Shown: piece after piece, positions 1-6,206 of the stretch | How the letters are laid out: each line of letters starts with the position of its first letter | Numbering within the stretch: position 1 is the stretch's first letter | Virus record (IMG/VR): IMGVR_UViG_3300020172_000247 | Location: 1-22,490 of that record | Source: a virus | Length of the DNA stretch: 22,490 bases | Strand: one strand, 5' to 3' | The notes under the pieces: model-generated | The model's input: only the letters and a program-made list of their open reading frames with translations | Told to the model about the DNA's origin: nothing | The model's database searches: none | Made by a program: the position numbers and the translations under genes

Positions 1-48
1 ATTGCAATAGACGAAGGTGCTGTACTGTCAATCAAGTACAACTATTAA
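1..48 (+). CDS. C-terminal end of an upstream gene (partial)
   Basis: Frame 1 is open from the first base to a TAA at 46-48 and encodes the last 15 residues of a protein, IAIDEGAVLSIKYNY. The gene starts outside the window. The tail is too short to assign a family. It is followed by a 40-nt gap with a promoter-like element and a ribosome binding site, so it probably ends one transcription unit before the packaged-protein block begins. Being real coding sequence is an inference from the dense same-strand gene packing. Confidence 0.5.
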   Translation: MAIDEGAVLSIKYNY

Positions 49-61
49 CACAAAAAAATAG

Positions 62-68
62 CTAAATA
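62..68 (+). promoter_or_regulatory. CTAAATA late-promoter-like element
   Basis: CTAAATA lies in the gap before the gene at 89, with the ribosome binding site CGGAG between it and the ATG. The same seven bases occur in three other intergenic gaps of this window (10780, 14138, 20110). It resembles the T4 late promoter box TATAAATA. No good -35 box precedes this copy, unlike the other three. Its function is inferred from position and recurrence. Confidence 0.4.
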
Positions 69-88
69 CTCTAATAACGGAGTTTGTC

Positions 89-466
89 ATGCTATTAAAT
101 GAATTTTTCGGGTCTATAAATTTAAAAAATAACCCCGAGTCTTCAAAGAAAGAAGAACACAAAAAAATCAAGCAGGAAGGTCTATCTGCTGATGTATTTG
201 AATACATCATCAATAATGACAAGCTACACAAAACAGCATTCTTTCCCATTGCTGAAAAGATAATCAAAGAAGCCACAAAAGAACATGACCCAAAAATGTG
301 GATGCCGATAGTTAATAAAGGTTGTATGGAATTTTACAATGCAACAAAAATGAAAGAGAATCCTAAAGAATTATTTACAGAAGAATTCCGTGAAGAACTG
401 TGCAATAAAATGGCAGAGCATTACAACCGAGACATCTTAAAAGGTGTTTATAATTTAGGAAAATAA
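89..466 (+). CDS. Small conserved phage protein with an MLLNEFFG leader
   Basis: A 125-residue protein of unknown function, rich in charged residues and predicted mostly helical. It opens with MLLNEFFG, close to the MLLNQLFAPK start of the next gene, which places it in the family of leader-bearing genes of this block. No clear aliphatic-x-Glu cut site follows immediately. The middle and C-terminal part (MWMPIVNKGCMEFY, then EELCNKMAEHY) is reminiscent of small hypothetical proteins I associate with marine T4-like phages, from memory only. The ATG is supported by CGGAG at 79-83, and its stop abuts the start of the next gene. I infer a head-associated or packaged role from leader and neighbours; no catalytic motif is visible. 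Confidence 0.8.
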   Translation: MLLNEFFGSINLKNNPESSKKEEHKKIKQEGLSADVFEYIINNDKLHKTAFFPIAEKIIKEATKEHDPKMWMPIVNKGCMEFYNATKMKENPKELFTEEFREELCNKMAEHYNRDILKGVYNLGK

Positions 467-3400
467 ATGTTATTGAATCAATTATTTGCTCCTAAAAAAT
501 TATTCGAAGGCGGTAATCTAGCCAGTCACAAAGCTGACGGGCAACCTATGCCAGGATGGCAGGGCGTTCCTGGACAACATCAAGCACAAGAATTAGATTT
601 AAATGTACACAACCGTACAGAAGTTGTAGCTGTGTTATCAGACTTGTTACACAGTATTAATGATTTATTTGCACAACAATACAAAGAACCGTTATGGCAT
701 GAAAACTCTGTGAAAGCTCAGAAGTTTTTAAGTGGCAGCACTATGAGATTCTTTGATAAGAAAATACCAGACGAAGAATTTGTACGTGTTAAACCCACAG
801 TAGGTGACATTGATACACAAGCACCGGATAAACACGAAGGAACAATTAAACAATTCCTTACAGGTTTAATCGGCAAGCAGGTAGGCGATACTAAATTTAT
901 TGGATTTAGTCCAGGTAACAATCAATATACCAGTATGTGGCAGGTTACATTGCAGGATATGCCGGTTAAACTTCAAATAGATTTTGAGTACGGATCACAT
1001 GATCCTACAACAGGACTGCCTACACCTTGGCAAGAATATAGCCATAGCAGTTCTTGGGAAGATTTGTCAGCAGGTATTAAAGGTGTGTTTCATAAGTACA
1101 TTGATCGTGCATTGCCTTATGCTTCTACAGTCAGTACCAAGTATGTTGCTCGTGTATTAAAGAAAAGTACAAAGATAAGCGACGAGCCGGTAACAGATTC
1201 AGACTACAGTTTTGCTGTCAGTGGCCAAGGTGGTGGCGGAGTAAGTAGAAAATATGTTCCTTACGATGATCCGTCTACTGGTGCTCCTATGGAAAGAGAC
1301 GGCATTCCGGTTATGCAGTTGTTAGATCCTGCTAATCGTCAATACATACAAAATCTCGGACAACAGTTTGAAATATTCTTTGGTCGTAAACCTAAAGGCA
1401 ACGATCAACAACTTAAAAATAGTTTTGTAGGTACTGTAGATCTAGCTAACAAATATCTAGATGACCAACAACGCACAGAATTGTTTAATAGATTTGTATC
1501 AATATGCTTTGAGCCCGGTAGTCAAATGATTACCAAAGGCGATCCAGTAAGAGATCGTACTATTAAAATGGCTGCTATTGATTATATGATTCAAAATATG
1601 AAACTAGCTAATCCGCAGGCTATGCGAAAGCAGGCTATTAAAACAGCCATGGACTACGAACAGGCATTCACCTCTAAACAAGCAGGTAAAGGATTGAACG
1701 AAGCCGAAGTTAAAGCACAGTTTAGAAAAAGCATGCCTCACCTTAAAGATCTAAAACCCATTGACTTTTTAGATCTATTAGACGAATTAGATCAAGGCGA
1801 TGGTAAATTTAAATTAAAGAATATTCCATTAAATGTTAAAGTCGACGGCTTTGGTGGACGCTTTGGTAAGAACTCAGAAGGTAAGCCGTTTATGGCTACC
1901 AGTAGAACTGAGCCTCGTTATCAAGCAGGTTTTGTTGACTATCATCAAAAGAAAGGCACAACTGATCCTGAAATTCTAGGTCGTGCTCAATTGTTTGATG
2001 ATTTGTTTTCAGAAATGATGACTGCTGTGGAAATGGTCGACAACAAACTAGGTCCTGACTTTTTAGTAAACAAACAAGTAACCTGCGAAGTACTGTATCT
2101 ACCATTTGCTACAGAAACACCTGAAGGCAAATTAAAATTTGTAGGTATACAATATGATAAACTTCCACAAGGTGTAGAACTAGCCTTAGTTCCATTCCGT
2201 GTAACAGATGCAACTACAGGCGAGGATATCCCAGATTCAAATAAAGCAGTTAAGGCATTAACAGGTGTAGGACGTCAAGGTAGTGTGATGTTTATTGATA
2301 ATAGTCTAACACAAAACGACGAATTAGATGTCACTGAAATTATCAATGTTTTAGACAACATTGAAGAATTAAAACAGATTGTATCAGACACTGCGGGCAA
2401 AAGAGATCGTGCTAGTCTAGATCTTAGACGCCAAGTAGAAGAAAAACTTCAACCTGTTAAAGTAGAACTTGAAAAAGCAATTATCAACGATCCAAATATC
2501 ATTGGCAAAGATTTATTAGGTAAAGATTATGAAGGTATTGTTATTAATAGTCGCTTAGGTCCTATTAAAATTACCAGCCAAGAACAACGTGATGTTATCA
2601 GTACTAAAAATGCTGCTAAAATAAGTGCAAGAACAGAGCAGCCAAGAGGCGAGGCCAAGACAGCAGTAGTAGCTATAGGTAGTTTTATTGGTCACAAAGG
2701 TCATGAAGAACTGTTTACCTATACAATTAACAAAGCCAAAGAAGTAGGTGGAGACCCTTATTTGTTTATTGGCAATGCTGAAGGTAAGAATGATCCTATT
2801 CCACCTGATGTCAAAGTACAGACATGGCATAAATTGTATCCAGAGTATGCTAAGAATATCAGTACTGTACAAGAAGGTGGACAGTTGATACAAAAAATCA
2901 AACACGAATTAATTAATCCACTGCCAGGCAAACCTCCACGCTACGATAACATTATTATTATGGTTGGTGAAGATCGTGCTGGTATGAATATGCCCACAGC
3001 ATTGATGAAAGCTGTAAACAAGTTCCAAGGTTACGAACATGTCAAGATAAGCCTTGATGTTACTCCGCGTGGAACTGGAATTAGTGGAACTGCATTACGT
3101 AATAGTTTAAAAAATGATCCTCCAGAAAAAGCATTAGCTACATGGTCTAACGCTTTTGATGTAAACAAACTTGGTGTTGATTGGATCAAACATCTAATGA
3201 ACATAACGAGAAAAGGTATGGGAATTCAAATGACACAACCTCCGGCGCAACAACCAGCTGCACAACCTGCACCAATGGCTGAAATGAGATTATTCAATGC
3301 TCTTATGGCACCAAAACATAGATTGGTAGAGGCAGATGATTCAAAATTTGTAGGATTTATGAATCAAGCATTAGGAAAAAAAGTCGACGAGCCTTCTAAG

Positions 3401-5398
3401 AAAAGTAAATCAGGAATCGATGATTACGACAATGCTCCTACAATGAATTTAGATAGTTATAAGCCTGCATTAGATTTTTGTATGAAAATCATTCAAAAGT
3501 TAAATTCAACACAGAAAACTAAACTTAGCACTAAGGGCGAACATGGAGTAGTACGTTGGCTAACGAAACAGGCCACTGACGCAGGTTTGGTTCCTAATAA
3601 ATTTGTCGAGGAAGACATTGACGAAGTTCAAGAACAACTTCCTGAAATATTTAAAGATCCTGCTATTACCAGTTGGGCACTAGTTTTAACCGACGGAGAA
3701 CCTTTGCCAAAACCCCCGTCTAAAGGACCATTTAACATAGAAATGAATAAGGGATATGGTCCAGGAAAAGATGACAAAGGTAATTCATGGGGAGGAGGGT
3801 ATAAAAATCAAGATTGGGTTACTGTAGATACCTTAGATAATTTACCCGATGCAGAAAAAATGTTTCAGGGACTTGTGAGAAAAAATTCTAAATATTATTT
3901 TGGTATAACAGACGCTACTGGAAAATGGGCAAAATTTTATGACCCTAGTAAAGAACAAGGAGTAGCCGAGGGACAACTAGAATTAAACACCCCAAATCCT
4001 GTTGTAGTGATATCTGATACTAAAACAGGTAAAATTTTAGATAAAATAAATTTAAATATTGCCGCACAAAAATATCGTTTAGGTAACCCCGCAGATGTAA
4101 AAAATCAATTAGCACATCAAAACTATACTAACATCGGAAACTATACTATTTCTGCTCCAATGACTGGGCAACCACAAGATCAAACAACCACAGGACAGAA
4201 GAATACATTTGCCACTGTGGAAGGCGGCATTGCCACTGTGGGTTGGCCCGACGACGAAGATAGTCATACCAATAATCGTCCTCCTGTAAACGTAGGCGGT
4301 ACGTTTCCTGCTAGACCTGTGGTCAAGCGAGGCAGCTTAGTCAAAGCCAGCGGACTTACTGGTGTATACCGTGTAATGGACATTCTTAGAGATGAAGCCA
4401 AAATTGTACAAGAAATACCCCGTACCGGCGTGTCAACTTATGTTCCAATGTCAGACTTAAGGGTGTGGACTAATAAACCAATCAGAGAGAAAGACGTAGC
4501 AGAAGGCTCTGGCGGGGCTCAGTACAAAATAAAGAGTATTGGCCGTGATGCTAAAGGTGATTACTATATCAGCCCAAGTACAGGCAAGAAAGTATACAAG
4601 TCTGGTGTAAAGCGTGGTGACCACGAAAATCCTAAAACAGGTGAACATAAAGGTGTGGCGGAAGGTCTAGGTAAACACGTTGCTGGTGCTGCATTAGCAG
4701 GTGCTATGGCATTAGGTGGTGCAGGAGCACACGCTCAAAGTTCAGGTGAAGATTACCTTCCAGACATTGTTGCTCACGTAAAATTTAAAGTCAACGGCAA
4801 AGAAATATCTAAAGATATTAATCTAGGAACACAATATAAGTCTCCTAGAGAAGCAGCAGAGGCACTCGAAAAATTCTTAAGATCAAAAGGAATCAAATAT
4901 TTCGAGTACGATCTCGAACGTATAAAACCCAAAGACGACGACTACATGGATAAAACACCGTATACTGACCCTACATCTAACGAAAGTGTAGAAGAAGCTA
5001 TGTCAGCAGCCGTGCGTTTTCAACGTGCTTGGGAACGTCAACAGGCCAAAAGTGCTGCAAGTCGTAAACGTGGTGAAGAACTTCTAAATCCTAAAAAGAA
5101 AGAAGAACCTAAGCCAGAAGAAAAGAAAACTGAAATGATGGATCCTGATAAATTCTCAGGTTATCCTAAAAACAAACTAGGATCAGCAGCACATTTAAAA
5201 GGCACAACTAAACGTGGAGCTCATGCAGGTGATCTAGTCGGAGAAACAGATAAGAAAAAAGGCGCAGACGGTAAGGCATGTTGGGACGGATATCGTTACA
5301 ACGGCACTGAGAACGGTAGTGATAAATGCGTTAAAATTGGCGAAGCATGGGAAATAGAAATGTCTCATGCTATCAGTAAACTATTTGAAAACCGATGA
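467..5398 (+). CDS. Giant multi-domain polyprotein: NTase, ATP-ligase-like, NMNAT-like domains and processed linkers
   Basis: This 1643-residue protein begins with a leader, MLLNQLFAPKKLFE|GG, whose LFE|G fits a T4-type prohead protease site. Residues 88-210 look like a pol-beta-fold nucleotidyltransferase (GS at 90-91, GDID at 113-116, a third Asp in QIDFEY). Residues about 430-705 look like a covalent nucleotidyltransferase/ligase domain: KVDG at 458-461, CEVLY at 540-544, EGIVI at 689-693 and K701. Residues about 732-915 look like an NMNAT-type adenylyltransferase (GSFIGHKGH at 738-746, ISGTALR at 872-878). A proline/glutamine linker leads to a second leader at 940-956. VAEG sites follow at 1166-1169, 1344-1347 and 1397-1400, then a signal-peptide-like stretch (1401-1423) and a Cys-containing tail module (1604-1626). 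Repair of nucleic acid ends and NAD synthesis are inferred roles; domain calls rest on motifs only. Confidence 0.85.
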   Translation: MLLNQLFAPKKLFEGGNLASHKADGQPMPGWQGVPGQHQAQELDLNVHNRTEVVAVLSDLLHSINDLFAQQYKEPLWHENSVKAQKFLSGSTMRFFDKKIPDEEFVRVKPTVGDIDTQAPDKHEGTIKQFLTGLIGKQVGDTKFIGFSPGNNQYTSMWQVTLQDMPVKLQIDFEYGSHDPTTGLPTPWQEYSHSSSWEDLSAGIKGVFHKYIDRALPYASTVSTKYVARVLKKSTKISDEPVTDSDYSFAVSGQGGGGVSRKYVPYDDPSTGAPMERDGIPVMQLLDPANRQYIQNLGQQFEIFFGRKPKGNDQQLKNSFVGTVDLANKYLDDQQRTELFNRFVSICFEPGSQMITKGDPVRDRTIKMAAIDYMIQNMKLANPQAMRKQAIKTAMDYEQAFTSKQAGKGLNEAEVKAQFRKSMPHLKDLKPIDFLDLLDELDQGDGKFKLKNIPLNVKVDGFGGRFGKNSEGKPFMATSRTEPRYQAGFVDYHQKKGTTDPEILGRAQLFDDLFSEMMTAVEMVDNKLGPDFLVNKQVTCEVLYLPFATETPEGKLKFVGIQYDKLPQGVELALVPFRVTDATTGEDIPDSNKAVKALTGVGRQGSVMFIDNSLTQNDELDVTEIINVLDNIEELKQIVSDTAGKRDRASLDLRRQVEEKLQPVKVELEKAIINDPNIIGKDLLGKDYEGIVINSRLGPIKITSQEQRDVISTKNAAKISARTEQPRGEAKTAVVAIGSFIGHKGHEELFTYTINKAKEVGGDPYLFIGNAEGKNDPIPPDVKVQTWHKLYPEYAKNISTVQEGGQLIQKIKHELINPLPGKPPRYDNIIIMVGEDRAGMNMPTALMKAVNKFQGYEHVKISLDVTPRGTGISGTALRNSLKNDPPEKALATWSNAFDVNKLGVDWIKHLMNITRKGMGIQMTQPPAQQPAAQPAPMAEMRLFNALMAPKHRLVEADDSKFVGFMNQALGKKVDEPSKKSKSGIDDYDNAPTMNLDSYKPALDFCMKIIQKLNSTQKTKLSTKGEHGVVRWLTKQATDAGLVPNKFVEEDIDEVQEQLPEIFKDPAITSWALVLTDGEPLPKPPSKGPFNIEMNKGYGPGKDDKGNSWGGGYKNQDWVTVDTLDNLPDAEKMFQGLVRKNSKYYFGITDATGKWAKFYDPSKEQGVAEGQLELNTPNPVVVISDTKTGKILDKINLNIAAQKYRLGNPADVKNQLAHQNYTNIGNYTISAPMTGQPQDQTTTGQKNTFATVEGGIATVGWPDDEDSHTNNRPPVNVGGTFPARPVVKRGSLVKASGLTGVYRVMDILRDEAKIVQEIPRTGVSTYVPMSDLRVWTNKPIREKDVAEGSGGAQYKIKSIGRDAKGDYYISPSTGKKVYKSGVKRGDHENPKTGEHKGVAEGLGKHVAGAALAGAMALGGAGAHAQSSGEDYLPDIVAHVKFKVNGKEISKDINLGTQYKSPREAAEALEKFLRSKGIKYFEYDLERIKPKDDDYMDKTPYTDPTSNESVEEAMSAAVRFQRAWERQQAKSAASRKRGEELLNPKKKEEPKPEEKKTEMMDPDKFSGYPKNKLGSAAHLKGTTKRGAHAGDLVGETDKKKGADGKACWDGYRYNGTENGSDKCVKIGEAWEIEMSHAISKLFENR
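3284..3334 (+). other. Internal copy of the capsid-targeting-like leader
   Basis: Residues 940-956 of the giant protein read MRLFNALMAPKHRLVEA. They match its own N-terminus, MLLNQLFAPKKLFEG, in spacing: M-x-L-x-x-L-[FM]-A-P-K-x-x-L-x-E. The predicted cut would be LVE|A. It follows a low-complexity Pro/Gln/Ala linker, as expected where two once-separate genes were fused. Reading it as a protease site is inference. Confidence 0.6.
4652..4666 (+). repeat. GVAEG box, DNA-conserved copy 1
   Basis: GGTGTGGCGGAAGGT encodes Gly-Val-Ala-Glu-Gly. The first 12 bases recur in the gene at 6203 (6575 and 6755), and 11 of them at 6401. Two other VAEG sites in this giant gene (3959-3973 and 4493-4507) use different codons. 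It sits just before a hydrophobic, signal-peptide-like segment. Confidence 0.75.
4977..4996 (+). repeat. 20-bp direct repeat (NESVEE), copy 1
   Basis: The 20 bases CTAACGAAAGTGTAGAAGAA are identical to 7056-7075 in a different gene and encode N-E-S-V-E-E in both. V-E-E|A here fits an aliphatic-x-Glu cut site. Identity at the base level suggests a recent shared origin of this linker. Confidence 0.7.
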
Positions 5399-5664
5399 AA
5401 CAATATAGAATATCAGGATTTCCCATAGACGCCGGCACTGACCCAGACTGTGCTTTGTCCCCAGACGATCCTATACATAAATTAAAGGCCAGCAATTGGC
5501 TAGGCGAACTAGGTGCTGAAGCTAGAATGGCAGAATACAATAACAGTGGTCGCACACCTGCATGGAATGATCCACGCAGTGAAAATGCTCGTATCATGCG
5601 TGAGCAGGGCATTAAACCAGGAACACCTGCTTGGTTTGAGCTTTGGTTTGGAAAAAATAAATAA
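5395..5664 (+). CDS. Hypothetical protein, 89 residues
   Basis: A small soluble protein that overlaps the stop of the giant gene by four bases (ATGA), so the two are probably translationally coupled. It has no leader of the block type. Visible features are a proline/aspartate-rich start (FPIDAGTDPDCALSPDDP), a helical middle (GELGAEARMAEYN) and a C-terminal part with TPAWNDPRSENARIMREQ and GTPAWFELWFG. I see no catalytic or metal-binding motif and do not recognise the family. Context suggests it is made together with the packaged-protein block. The reverse-strand reading over the same bases is rejected, as all neighbours are on the + strand. Confidence 0.7.
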   Translation: MKQYRISGFPIDAGTDPDCALSPDDPIHKLKASNWLGELGAEARMAEYNNSGRTPAWNDPRSENARIMREQGIKPGTPAWFELWFGKNK

Positions 5665-5670
5665 CATATT

Positions 5671-6045
5671 ATGAGAATATCTGAACTATTAACTGAAGTA
5701 CGAGCTGGTAAAATCAGCAAGCGAGCACAGCAGTCTAGCCGAGGTATAAACACCTATGGCGATGTTGAACACGCAAGCAGTGACTATGTAGGCTTTAAAC
5801 TAGGACAGGCCATGGCAATGAGTGACGGCTCAGGTGCTCCTATAGATATTGATCCTAAGAGTTGGTACGGTAAAAAGAAAACTGTTCATCCTTATTCAGA
5901 AATAGAACAACAGATGTTTAAAGATGCAGCTAAAATAGTTGGGGCAGAATACAAAGACGTAAACAACGGCGACATGCGAAGCAAAGAATTAGACAGCACT
6001 TACACAGTAAGCCCTGTGCCTGATAGAAAGAAACTGTCAAAATGA
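5671..6045 (+). CDS. Leader-bearing small phage protein (MRISELLTE)
   Basis: A 124-residue protein of unknown function beginning MRISELLTE|V. The first nine residues match the leader type of this block, with LTE as the predicted cut. The remainder is basic at first (RAGKISKRAQQSSRG), then contains DPKSWYGKKKTVHPYSEIE and ends TYTVSPVPDRKKLSK. I recall similar short proteins in marine T4-like phage genomes, always without function. The start has only a weak upstream ribosome site (GGAAAA, about 15 bases away). Its stop overlaps the next ATG (AATGA). A DNA-binding or internal head role would fit the basic composition but is inference. Confidence 0.75.
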   Translation: MRISELLTEVRAGKISKRAQQSSRGINTYGDVEHASSDYVGFKLGQAMAMSDGSGAPIDIDPKSWYGKKKTVHPYSEIEQQMFKDAAKIVGAEYKDVNNGDMRSKELDSTYTVSPVPDRKKLSK

Positions 6046-6206
6046 AGATTCAAGAATTATTAGAAACAGCAACGGGTATGGGTACTGCTAGTATCGCTAC
6101 TAGTATTGCTACTAAGAAACCTAAGAAAGGGCAGAAATTAAATCTGCTAGGAACTCCTGTATCTGAAACAGGTAAAGAAATTAAAGTAATAAAGAGACAA
6201 CCATGA
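6042..6206 (+). CDS. Leader-bearing mini-protein, 54 residues (MKIQELLE)
   Basis: A short open frame between two longer genes, overlapping both by four bases (ATGA at each end). It encodes MKIQELLE|T, a clean copy of the block leader, then an Ala/Thr/Ile/Ser stretch (GTASIATSIATKK) and a basic tail ending KVIKRQP. The perfect overlaps and the leader argue that it is real despite its size. The next gene lacks an N-terminal leader, so this could be a detached leader peptide or the remnant of a once-continuous gene. No function is visible in the sequence. Confidence 0.65.
   Translation: MKIQELLETATGMGTASIATSIATKKPKKGQKLNLLGTPVSETGKEIKVIKRQP

Noticed and set aside
28-276. Reverse-strand open frame over the start of the first gene
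   Set aside because: It is antisense to a well-supported gene, and its product is low-complexity hydrophobic sequence with no family signs.
2555-2905. Reverse-strand open frames inside the giant gene (also 718-921, 1896-2105, 4457-4648)
   Set aside because: They lie opposite conserved enzyme motifs of the + strand protein; no ribosome site or domain.
5373-5753. Reverse-strand open frame of 126 codons
   Set aside because: It would cover three + strand starts that fit the overlap pattern of the block; no recognisable product.
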